The translations under genes were made by a program, and so were the position numbers. Below the pieces are notes generated by a model. That model made no database searches. It saw only the letters and a list, made by a program, of their open reading frames with translations, and was not told the origin of the DNA. From Steinernema hermaphroditum (Eukaryota > Nematoda > Chromadorea > Rhabditida > Steinernematidae), in NCBI GenBank assembly GCA_030435675.1, contig CM059624.1:161218-225217 (forward strand): a stretch of 64,000 bases of DNA, written 5' to 3'. Shown here in pieces: positions 51,683 through 63,118 of this stretch; the stretch's first letter is position 1; each line of letters begins with the position of its first letter.

Positions 51683-54110
51683 ATTCGAGACAGCAGGGCC
51701 CTTGCTCACACCAAGAGCTCTGCATCTGACCCTCCTGCTCCAAAGTACCATAGCATTTTTATGATTCCATCTTGTAGAACTGCACGAGCCTGATCGAACG
51801 CGCCTACTCTCGTTGGATTTCCTGTGGACTATCTTAGTTTCCTGCAAAACTTTCAATTCGAGACAGCAGGGCCCTTGCTCACACCAAGAGCTCTGCATCT
51901 GACCCTCCTGCTCCAAAGTACCATAGCATTTTTATGATTCCATCTTGTAGAACTGCACGAGCCTGATCGAACGCGCCTACTCTCGTTGGATTTCCTGTGG
52001 ACTATCTTAGTTTCCTGCAAAACTTTCAATTCGAGACAGATAGGGCCTTGTTCATACAAAGAGTTCTGCATCTGACCCTCCTGCTCCAAAGTACCATAGC
52101 ATTTTTATGATTGGATCTTGTAGAACTGCACGAGCCTGATCGAACGCGCCTACTCTCGTTGGATTTCCTGTGGACTATCTTAGTTTCCTGCAAAACTTTC
52201 AATTCGAGACAGTTAGGGCCCTTGTTCATACAAAGAGTTCTGCATCTGACCCCTCCTGCTCCAAAGTACCATAGCATTTTTATGATTGGATCTTGTAGAA
52301 CTGCACGAGCCTGATCGAACGCGCCTACTCTCGTTGGATTTCCTGTGGACTATCTTAGTTTCCTGCAAAACTTTCAATTCGAGACAGCTTGGGCCCTTGC
52401 TCACACCAAGAGCTCTGCATCTGACCCTCCTGCTCCAAAGTACCATAGCATTTTTATGATTCCATCTTGTAGAACTGCACGAGCCTGATCGAACGCGCCT
52501 ACTCTCGTTGGATTTCCTGTGGACTATCTTAGTTTCCTGCAAAACTTTCAATTCGAGACAGCAGGGCCCTTGCTCACACCAAGAGCTCTGCATCTGACCC
52601 TCCTGCTCCAAAGTACCATAGCATTTTTATGATTGGATCTTGTAGAACTGCACGAGCCTGATCGAACGCGCCTATTCCCGTTCGGATTACTGTGGACTAT
52701 CTTAGTTTCCTGCAAAACTTTCAATTCGAGACAGCAGGGCCCTTGCTCACACCAAGAGCTCTGCATCTGACCCTCCTGCTCCAAAGTACCATAGCATTTT
52801 TATGATTGCATCTTGTAGAACTGCACGAGCCTGATCGAACGCGCCTACTCTCGTTGGATTTCCTGTGGACTATCTTAGTTTCCTGCAAAACTTTCAATTC
52901 GAGACAGCAGGGCCCTTGCTCACACCAAGAGCTCTGCATCTGACCCTCCTGCTCCAAAGTACCATAGCATTTTTATGATTGGATCTTGTAGAACTGCACG
53001 AGCCTGATCGAACGCGCCTACTCTCGTTGGATTTCCTGTGGACTATCTTAGTTTCCTGCAAAACTTTCAATTCGAGACAGATAGGGCCCTTGTTCATACA
53101 AAGAGCTCTGCATCTGACCCTCCTGCTCCAAAGTACCATAGCATTTTTATGATTCCATCTTGTAGAACTGCACGAGCCTGATCGAACGCGCCTACTCTCG
53201 TTGGATTTGCTGTGGACTATCTTAGTTTCCTGCAAAACTTTCAATTCGAGACAGCAGGGCCCTTGCTCACACCAAGAGCTCTGCATCTGACCCTCCTGCT
53301 CCAAAGTACCATAGCATTTTTATGATTCCATCTTGTAGAACTGCACGAGCCTGATCGAACGCGCCTACTCTCGTTGGATTTCCTGTGGACTATCTTAGTT
53401 TCCTGCAAAACTTTCAATTCGAGACAGCAGGGCCCTTGCTCACACCAAGAGCTCTGCATCTGACCCTCCTGCTCCAAAGTACCATAGCATTTTTATGATT
53501 GGATCTTGTAGAACTGCACGAGCCTGATCGAACGCGCCTATTCCCGTTGGATTTCCTGTGGACTATCTTAGTTTCCTGCAAAACTTTCAATTCGAGACAG
53601 ATAGGGCCCTTGTTCATACAAAGAGTTCTGCATCTGACCCTCCTGCTCCAAAGTACCATAGCATTTTTATGATTGCATCTTGTAGAACTGCACGAGCCTG
53701 ATCGAACGCGCCTACTCTCGTTGGATTTCCTGTGGACTATCTTAGTTTCCTGCAAAACTTTCAATTCGAGACAGCAGGGCCCTTGCTCACACCAAGAGCT
53801 CTGCATCTGACCCTCCTGCTCCAAAGTACCATAGCATTTTTATGATTGCATCTTGTAGAACTGCACGAGCCTGATCGAACGCGCCTACTCTCGTTGGATT
53901 TCCTGTGGACTATCTTAGTTTCCTGCAAAACTTTCAATTCGAGACAGCTAGGGCCCTTGCTCACACCAAGAGCTCTGCATCTGACCCTCCTGCTCCAAAG
54001 TACCATAGCATTTTTATGATTGGATCTTGTAGAACTGCACGAGCCTGATCGAACGCGCCTATTCCCGTTGGGATTACTGTGGACTATCTTAGTTTCCTGC
54101 AAAACTTTCA

Positions 54111-55322
54111 ATTCGAGACAGCAGGGCCCTTGCTCACACCAAGAGCTCTGCATCTGACCCTCCTGCTCCAAAGTACCATAGCATTTTTATGATTGTTTCT
54201 TGTAGAACTGCACGAGCCTGATCGAACGCGCCTATTCCCGTTCGGATTACTGCGGACTATCTTAGTTTCCTGCAAAACTTTCAATTCGAGACAGCAGGGC
54301 CCTTGCTCACACCAAGAGCTCTGCATCTGACCCTCCTGCTCCAAAGTACCATAGTATTTTTATGATTCCATCTTGTAGAACTGCACGAGCCTGATTGAAC
54401 GCGCCTATTCCCGTTGGGATTACTGTGGACTATCTTAGTTTCCTGCAAAACTTTCAATTCGAGACAGCAGGGCCCTTGCTCACACCAAGAGCACTGCATC
54501 TGACCCTCCTGCTCCAAAGTACCATAGCATTTTTATGATCGGATCTTGTAGAACTGCACGAGCCTGATCGAACGCGCCTACTCTCGTTGGGATTACTGTG
54601 GACTATCTTAGTTTCCTGCAAAACTTTCAATTCGAGACAGCAGGGCCCTTGCTCACACCAAGAGCTCTGCATCTGACCCTCCTGCTCCAAAGTACCATAG
54701 CATTTTTATGATCGGATCTTGTAGAACTGCACGAGCCTGATCGAACGCGCCTATTCCCGTTGGGATTACTGTGGACTATCTTAGTTTCCTGCAAAACTTT
54801 CAATTCGAGACAGATAGGGCCCTTGTTCAAACAAAGAGCTCTGCATCTGACCCTCCTGCTCCAAAGTACCATAGCATTTTTATGATTGGATCTTGTAGAA
54901 CTGCACGAGCCTGATCGAACGCGCCTACTCTCGTTGGATTACCTGTGGACTATCTTAGTTTCCTGCAAAACTTTCAATTCGAGACAGCAGGGCCCTTGCT
55001 CACACCAAGAGCTCTGCATCTGACCCTCCTGCTCCAAAGTACCATAGCATTTTTATGATTGGATCTTGTAGAACTGCACGAGCCTGATCGAACGCGCCTA
55101 TTCTCGTTGGGATTACTGTGGACTATCTTAGTTTCCTGCAAAACTTTCAATTCGAGACAGCAGGGCCCTTGCTCACACCAAGAGCTCTGCATCTGACCCT
55201 CCTGCTCCAAAGTACCATAGCATTTTTATGATTGGATCTTGTAGAACTGCACGAGCCTGATCGAACGCGCCTATTCCCGTTGGGATTACTGTGGACTATC
55301 TTAGTTTCCTGCAAAACTTTCA
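54111..55322. repeat. Satellite domain 5: island of core-like A+a units
   Basis: Seven units, most with A-type box 1 and the a-type tail. Two consecutive units, starting at 54457 and 54630, carry the TGATCGG marker that otherwise occurs only in the left core more than 31 kb away. The following unit, starting at 54803, has a hybrid box 1 of 174 bp. Units on both sides have b-type tails. Confidence 0.7.
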
Positions 55323-58300
55323 ATTCGAGACAGCAGGGCCCTTGCTCACACCAAGAGCTCTGCATCTGACCCTCCTGCTCCAAAGTACCATAGCATTTTT
55401 ATGATTGCATCTTGTAGAACTGCACGAGCCTGATCGAACGCGCCTACTCTCGTTGGATTTCCTGTGGACTATCTTAGTTTCCTGCAAAACTTTCAATTCG
55501 AGACAGCAGGGCCCTTGCTCACACCAAGAGCTCTGCATCTGACCCTCCTGCTCCAAAGTACCATAGCATTTTTATGATTGGATCTTGTAGAACTGCACGA
55601 GCCTGATCGAACGCGCCTATTCCCGTTGGGATTACTGTGGACTATCTTAGTTTCCTGCAAAACTTTCAATTCGAGACAGCAGGGCCCTTGCTCACACCAA
55701 GAGCTCTGCATCTGACCCTCCTGCTCCAAAGTACCATAGCATTTTTATGATTCCATCTTGTAGAACTGCACGAGCCTGATCGAACGCGCCTACTCTCGTT
55801 GGATTTCCTGTGGACTATCTTAGTTTCCTGCAAAACTTTCAATTCGAGACAGCAGGGCCCTTGCTCACACCAAGAGCTCTGCATCTGACCCTCCTGCTCC
55901 AAAGTACCATAGCATTTTTATGATTGGATCTTGTAGAACTGCACGAGCCTGATCGAACGCGCCTACTCTCGTTGGATTTCCTGTGGACTATCTTAGTTTC
56001 CTGCAAAACTTTCAATTCGAGACAGCTAGGGCCCTTGTTCATACAAAGAGCTCTGCATCTGACCCTCCTGCTCCAAAGTACCATAGCATTTTTATGATTG
56101 GATCTTGTAGAACTGCACGAGCCTGATCGAACGCGCCTACTCTCGTTGGATTTCCTGTGGACTATCTTAGTTTCCTGCAAAACTTTCAATTCGAGACAGC
56201 AGGGCCCTTGCTCACACCAAGAGCTCTGCATCTGACCCTCCTGCTCCAAAGTACCATAGCATTTTTATGATTCCATCTTGTAGAACTGCACGAGCCTGAT
56301 CGAACGCGCCTACTCTCGTTGGATTTCCTGTGGACTATCTTAGTTTCCTGCAAAACTTTCAATTCGAGACAGCAGGGCCCTTGCTCACACCAAGAGCTCT
56401 GCATCTGACCCTCCTGCTCCAAAGTACCATAGCATTTTTATGATTGGATCTTGTAGAACTGCACGAGCCTGATCGAACGCGCCTACTCTCGTTGGGATTT
56501 CCTGTGGACTATCTTAGTTTCCTGCAAAACTTTCAATTCGAGACAGATAGGGGCCTTGTTCATACAAAGAGTTCTGCATCTGACCCTCCTGCTCCAAAGT
56601 ACCATAGCATTTTTATGATTCCATCTTGTAGAACTGCACGAGCCTGATCGAACGCGCCTACTCTCGTTGGATTTGCTGTGGACTATCTTAGTTTCCTGCA
56701 AAACTTTCAATTCGAGACAGCAGGGCCCTTGCTCACACCAAGAGCTCTGCATCTGACCCTCCTGCTCCAAAGTACCATAGCATTTTTATGATTCCATCTT
56801 GTAGAACTGCACGAGCCTGATCGAACGCGCCTACTCTCGTTGGATTTCCTGTGGACTATCTTAGTTTCCTGCAAAACTTTCAATTCGAGACAGATAGGGC
56901 CCTTGTTCATACAAAGAGCTCTGCATCTGACCCTCCTGCTCCAAAGTACCATAGCATTTTTATGATTGGATCTTGTAGAACTGCACGAGCCTGATCGAAC
57001 GCGCCTATTCCCGTTGGGATTACTGTGGACTATCTTAGTTTCCTGCAAAACTTTCAATTCGAGACAGCAGGGCCCTTGCTCACACCAAGAGCTCTGCATC
57101 TGACCCTCCTGCTCCAAAGTACCATAGCATTTTTATGATTCCATCTTGTAGAACTGCACGAGCCTGATTGAACGCGCCTACTCTCGTTGGATTTGCTGTG
57201 GACTATCTTAGTTTCCTGCAAAACTTTCAATTCGAGACAGCAGGGCCCTTGCTCACACCAAAGAGCTCTGCATCTGACCCTCCTGCTCCAAAGTACCATA
57301 GCATTTTTATGATTGCATCTTGTAGAACTGCACGAGCCTGATCGAACGCGCCTACTCTCGTTGGATTTCCTGTGGACTATCTTAGTTTCCTGCAAAACTT
57401 TCAATTCGAGACAGCAGGGCCCTTGCTCACACCAAGAGCTCTGCATCTGACCCTCCTGCTCCAAAGTACCATAGCATTTTTATGATTGCATCTTGTAGAA
57501 CTGCACGAGCCTGATCGAACGCGCCTACTCTCGTTGGATTTCCTGTGGACTATCTTAGTTTCCTGCAAAACTTTCAATTCGAGACAGCAGGGCCCTTGTT
57601 CATACAAAGAGTTCTGCATCTGACCCTCCTGCTCCAAAGTACCATAGCATTTTTATGATTCCATCTTGTAGAACTGCACGAGCCTGATTGAACGCGCCTA
57701 TTCCCGTTGGGATTACTGTGGACTATCTTAGTTTCCTGCAAAACTTTCAATTCGAGACAGCAGGGCCCTTGCTCACACCAAGAGCTCTGCATCTGACCCT
57801 CCTGCTCCAAAGTACCATAGCATTTTTATGATTGGATCTTGTAGAACTGCACGAGCCTGATCGAACGCGCCTACTCTCGTTGGATTTCCTGTGGACTATC
57901 TTAGTTTCCTGCAAAACTTTCAATTCGAGACAGCAGGGCCCTTGTTCATGCAAAGAGTTCTGCATCTGACCCTCCTGCTCCAAAGTACCATAGCATTTTT
58001 ATGATTCCATCTTGTAGAACTGCACGAGCCTGATTGAACGCGCCTACTCTCGTTGGATTTGCTGTGGACTATCTTAGTTTCCTGCAAAACTTTCAATTCG
58101 AGACAGCAGGGCCCTTGCTCACACCAAGAGCTCTGCATCTGACCCTCCTGCTCCAAAGTACCATAGCATTTTTATGATTGGATCTTGTAGAACTGCACGA
58201 GCCTGATCGAACGCGCCTACTCTCGTTGGATTTCCTGTGGACTATCTTAGTTTCCTGCAAAACTTTCAATTCGAGACAGATAGGGCCTTGTTCATACAAA

Positions 58301-58787
58301 GAGTTCTGCATCTGACCCTCCTGCTCCAAAGTACCATAGCATTTTTATGATTCCATCTTGTAGAACTGCACGAGCCTGATTGAACGCGCCTACTCTCGTT
58401 GGATTTCCTGTGGACTATCTTAGTTTCCTGCAAAACTTTCAATTCGAGACAGCAGGGCCCTTGCTCACACCAAGAGCTCTGCATCTGACCCTCCTGCTCC
58501 AAAGTACCATAGCATTTTTATGATTCCATCTTGTAGAACTGCACGAGCCTGATCGAACGCGCCTACTCTCGTTGGATTTCCTGTGGACTATCTTAGTTTC
58601 CTGCAAAACTTTCAATTCGAGACAGCAGGGCCCTTGCTCACACCAAGAGCTCTGCATCTGACCCTCCTGCTCCAAAGTACCATAGCATTTTTATGATTCC
58701 ATCTTATAGAACTGCACGAGCCTGATCGAACGCGCCTACTCTCGTTGGATTTCCTGTGGACTATCTTAGTTTCCTGCAAAACTTTCA

Positions 58788-59479
58788 ATTCGAGACAGAT
58801 AGGGCCTTGTTCATACAAAGAGTTCTGCATCTGACCCTCCTGCTCCAAAGTACCATAGCATTTTTATGATTCCATCTTGTAGAACTGCACGAGCCTGATT
58901 GAACGCGCCTACTCTCGTTGGATTTGCTGTGGACTATCTTAGTTTGCTGCAAAACTTTCAATTCGAGACAGCAGGGCCCTTGCTCACACCAAGAGCTCTG
59001 CATCTGAACCTCCTGCTCCAAAGTACCATGGCATTTTTGTGATTCCATCTTGTAGAACTGCACGAGCCTGATCGAACGCGCCTACTCTCGTTGGATTTCC
59101 TGTGGACTATCTTAGTTTCCTGCAAAACTTTCAATTCGAGACAGCAGGGCCCTTGCTCACACCAAGAGGTCTGCATCTGACCCTCCTGCTCCAAAGTACC
59201 ATGGCATTTTTGTGATTCCATCTTGTAGAACTGCACGAGCCTGATCGAACGCGCCTACTCTCGTTGGATTTCCTGTGGACTATCTTAGTTTCCTGCAAAA
59301 CTTTCAATTCGAGACAGCAGGGCCCTTGCTCACACCAAGAGCTCTGCATCTGACCCTCCTGCTCCAAAGTACCATGGCATTTTTGTGATTCCATCTTGTA
59401 GAACTGCACGAGCCTGATCGAACGCGCCTACTCTCGTTGGATTTCCTGTGGACTATCTTAGTTTCCTGCAAAACTTTCA
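58788..59479. repeat. AAGAGGTCTGC block, copy 3
   Basis: AAGAGGTCTGC is at 59164, 28561 bp from the copy at 30603, and the flanking units are in the same order. TCTGAACCTCC near 59004 is also shared with 30438 and 31479. The block partly repeats 1558 bp downstream, with AAGAGGTCTGC at 60722. Confidence 0.65.
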
Positions 59480-61384
59480 ATTCGAGACAGTTAGGGCCTT
59501 GTTCATACAAAGAGTTATGCATCTGACCCCTCCTGCTCCAATTTCCATAGCATTTTTATGATTGGATCTTGTAGAACTGCACGAGCCTGATCGAACGCGC
59601 CTACTCTCGTTGGATTTCCTGTGGACTATCTTAGTTTCCTGCAAAACTTTCAATTCGAGACAGCAGGGCCCTTGCTCACACCAAGAGCTCTGCATCTGAC
59701 CATCCTGCTCCAAAGTACCATAGCATTTTTATGATTCCATCTTGTAGAACTGCACGAGCCTGATTGAACGCGCCTACTCTCGTTGGATTTGCTGTGGACT
59801 ATCTTAGTTTCCTGCAAAACTTTCAATTCGAGACAGCAGGGCCCTTGCTCACACCAAGAGCTCTGCATCTGACCCTCCTGCTCCAAAGTACCATAGCATT
59901 TTTATGATTCCATCTTGTAGAACTGCACGAGCCTGATCGAACGCGCCTACTCTCGTTGGATTTCCTGTGGACTATCTTAGTTTCCTGCAAAACTTTCAAT
60001 TCGAGACAGCAGGGCCCTTGCTCACACCAAGAGCTCTGCATCTGACCCTCCTGCTCCAAAGTACCATAGCATTTTTATGATTCCATCTTGTAGAACTGCA
60101 CGAGCCTGATCGAACGCGCCTACTCTCGTTGGATTTCCTGTGGACTATCTTAGTTTCCTGCAAAACTTTCAATTCGAGACAGATAGGGCCTTGTTCATAC
60201 AAAGAGTTCTGCATCTGACCCTCCTGCTCCAAAGTACCATAGCATTTTTATGATTCCATCTTGTAGAACTGCACGAGCCTGATCGAACGCGCCTACTCTC
60301 GTTGGATTTCCTGTGGACTATCTTAGTTTCCTGCAAAACTTTCAATTCGAGACAGCAGGGCCCTTGCTCACACCAAGAGCTCTGCATCTGACCCTCCTGC
60401 TCCAAAGTACCATAGCATTTTTATGATTCCATCTTGTAGAACTGCACGAGCCTGATCGAACGCGCCTACTCTCGTTGGATTTCCTGTGGACTATCTTAGT
60501 TTCCTGCAAAACTTTCAATTCGAGACAGCTAGGGCCCTTGCTCACACCAAGAGTTCTGCATCTGACCCTCCTGCTCCAAAGTACCATAGCATTTTTATGA
60601 TTCCATCTTGTAGAACTGCACGAGCCTGATCGAACGCGCCTACTCTCGTTGGATTTCCTGTGGACTATCTTAGTTTCCTGCAAAACTTTCAATTCGAGAC
60701 AGCAGGGCCCTTGCTCACACCAAGAGGTCTGCATCTGACCCTCCTGCTCCAAAGTACCATAGCATTTTTATGATTCCATCTTGTAGAACTGCACGAGCCT
60801 GATCGAACGCGCCTACTCTCGTTGGATTTCCTGTGGACTATCTTAGTTTCCTGCAAAACTTTCAATTCGAGACAGCAGGGCCCTTGCTCACACCAAGAGC
60901 TCTGCATCTGACCCTCCTGCTCCAAAGTACCATAGCATTTTTATGATTCCATCTTGTAGAACTGCACGAGCCTGATCGAACGCGCCTACTCTCGTTGGAT
61001 TTCCTGTGGACTATCTTAGTTTCCTGCAAAACTTTCAATTCGAGACAGTTAGGGCCTTGTTCATACAAAGAGTTATGCATCTGACCCCTCCTGCTCCAAA
61101 GTACCATAGCATTTTAATGATTGGATCTTGTAGAACTGCACGAGCCTGATCGAACGCGCCTACTCTCGTTGGATTTCCTGTGGACTATCTTAGTTTCCTG
61201 CAAAACTTTCAATTCGAGACAGCAGGGCCCTTGCTCACACCAAGAGCTCTGCATCTGACCATCCTGCTCCAAAGTACCATAGCATTTTTATGATTCCATC
61301 TTGTAGAACTGCACGAGCCTGATTGAACGCGCCTACTCTCGTTGGATTTGCTGTGGACTATCTTAGTTTCCTGCAAAACTTTCA
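59134..61384. repeat. Nine-monomer (1558-bp) spaced duplication
   Basis: AAGAGGTCTGC (59164 and 60722), the TTATGCATC unit (59514 and 61072) and TGACCATCC (59697 and 61255) each recur at 1558 bp, which is 9 x 173 + 1. About 2.3 kb is therefore one nine-monomer unit plus part of the next. Confidence 0.65.
59480..59652. repeat. Monomer with altered TACCATAGC site
   Basis: A member of the TTATGCATCTGACCCCTCC subfamily. Near 59539 it reads CTCCAATTTCCATAGC in place of CTCCAAAGTACCATAGC. The related unit 1558 bp downstream (61038-61211) has CATTTTAATGA in place of CATTTTTATGA. Confidence 0.75.
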
Positions 61385-61905
61385 ATTCGAGACAGATAGG
61401 GCCCTTGTTCATGCAAAGAGCTCTGCATCTGACCCTCCTGCTCCAAAGTACCATAGCATTTTTATGATTCCATCTTATAGAACTGCACGAGCCTGATCGA
61501 ACGCGCCTACTCTCGTTGGATTTCCTGTGGACTATCTTAGTTTCCTGCAAAACTTTCAATTCGAGACAGATAGGGCCTTGTTCATACAAAGAGTTCTGCA
61601 TCTGACCCTCCTGCTCCAAAGTACCATAGCATTTTTATGATTCCATCTTGTAGAACTGCACGAGCCTGATCGAACGCGCCTATTCTCGTTGGGATTACCT
61701 GTGGACTATCTTAGTTTCCTGCAAAACTTTCAATTCGAGACAGCAGGGCCCTTGCTCACACCAAGAGCTCTGCATCTGACCCTCCTGCTCCAAAGTACCA
61801 TAGCATTTTTATGATTGGATCTTGTAGAACTGCACGAGCCTGATCGAACGCGCCTACTCTCGTTGGATTTCCTGTGGACTATCTTAGTTTCCTGCAAAAC
61901 TTTCA

Positions 61906-62251
61906 ATTCGAGACAGATAGGGCCTTGTTCATGCAAAGAGTTCTGCATCTGACCCTCCTGCTCCAAAGTACCATAGCATTTTTATGATTGGATCTTGTAG
62001 AACTGCACGAGCCTGATCGAACGCGCCTACTCTCGTTGGATTTCCTGTGGACTATCTTAGTTTCCTGCAAAACTTTCAATTCGAGACAGATAGGGCCTTG
62101 TTCATGCAAAGAGTTCTGCATCTGACCCTCCTGCTCCAAAGTACCATAGCATTTTTATGATTGGATCTTGTAGAACTGCACGAGCCTGATCGAACGCGCC
62201 TACTCTCGTTGGATTTCCTGTGGACTATCTTAGTTTCCTGCAAAACTTTCA
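61906..62251. repeat. Two further copies of the identical B+b monomer
   Basis: Units starting at 61906 and 62079 match the three at 62600-63118. The two units in between (62252-62425 and 62426-62599) are 174-bp hybrids with GACAGCTAGGGCCC. They look like insertions into, or conversions within, a run of one monomer type. Confidence 0.8.
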
Positions 62252-62599
62252 ATTCGAGACAGCTAGGGCCCTTGTTCATACAAAGAGTTCTGCATCTGAC
62301 CCTCCTGCTCCAAAGTACCATAGCATTTTTATGATTGGATCTTGTAGAACTGCACGAGCCTGATCGAACGCGCCTATTCCCGTTGGGATTACTGTGGACT
62401 ATCTTAGTTTCCTGCAAAACTTTCAATTCGAGACAGCTAGGGCCCTTGTTCATACAAAGAGCTCTGCATCTGACCCTCCTGCTCCAAAGTACCATAGCAT
62501 TTTTATGATTGCATCTTGTAGAACTGCACGAGCCTGATCGAACGCGCCTACTCTCGTTGGATTTCCTGTGGACTATCTTAGTTTCCTGCAAAACTTTCA

Positions 62600-63118
62600 A
62601 TTCGAGACAGATAGGGCCTTGTTCATGCAAAGAGTTCTGCATCTGACCCTCCTGCTCCAAAGTACCATAGCATTTTTATGATTGGATCTTGTAGAACTGC
62701 ACGAGCCTGATCGAACGCGCCTACTCTCGTTGGATTTCCTGTGGACTATCTTAGTTTCCTGCAAAACTTTCAATTCGAGACAGATAGGGCCTTGTTCATG
62801 CAAAGAGTTCTGCATCTGACCCTCCTGCTCCAAAGTACCATAGCATTTTTATGATTGGATCTTGTAGAACTGCACGAGCCTGATCGAACGCGCCTACTCT
62901 CGTTGGATTTCCTGTGGACTATCTTAGTTTCCTGCAAAACTTTCAATTCGAGACAGATAGGGCCTTGTTCATGCAAAGAGTTCTGCATCTGACCCTCCTG
63001 CTCCAAAGTACCATAGCATTTTTATGATTGGATCTTGTAGAACTGCACGAGCCTGATCGAACGCGCCTACTCTCGTTGGATTTCCTGTGGACTATCTTAG
63101 TTTCCTGCAAAACTTTCA
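62600..63118. repeat. Three identical B+b monomers (reference B unit)
   Basis: Units starting at 62600, 62773 and 62946 read as identical and match two more at 61906-62251. Box 1 is ATAGGGCCTTGTTCATGC followed by AAAGAGTTC, so the ApaI and SacI sites of the A unit are lost. The tail is b-type. By eye the B and A references differ at roughly a dozen positions, all in the two boxes, and are identical elsewhere. Confidence 0.9.

Larger units (their letters stand above)
27459..54110. repeat. Satellite domain 4: diverse A+b / B+b mosaic
   Basis: From about 27541 most units carry TGATTCC, TGATTGC or TGATTGA rather than TGATTGG alone, and tails are mainly b-type. Many also carry GATTGAACG, CATGGCATTTTTGTGA or TTATAGAAC. 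Units are not randomly mixed: groups of several monomers reappear in the same order elsewhere, at distances that are near-multiples of 173 (see the block entries). Most of the shortened units in the window lie here, between 30919 and 40246. Confidence 0.8.
55323..61732. repeat. Satellite domain 6: A+b / B+b mosaic
   Basis: Composition returns to that of domain 4, with A-type and B-type box 1, b-type tails and frequent TGATTCC and TGATTGC. The stretch 58788-61560 contains blocks related to 30.2-31.1 kb and 35.2-36.1 kb, and repeats part of itself at a spacing of 1558 bp. Confidence 0.7.

Noticed and set aside
62720..62740. Left half of a CENP-B box in the b-type tail (CTCGTTGGA).
   Set aside because: It resembles the first half of the human box, but the TTCG is changed to CTCG and the essential CGGG half is absent, so fewer core positions match than in box 1.
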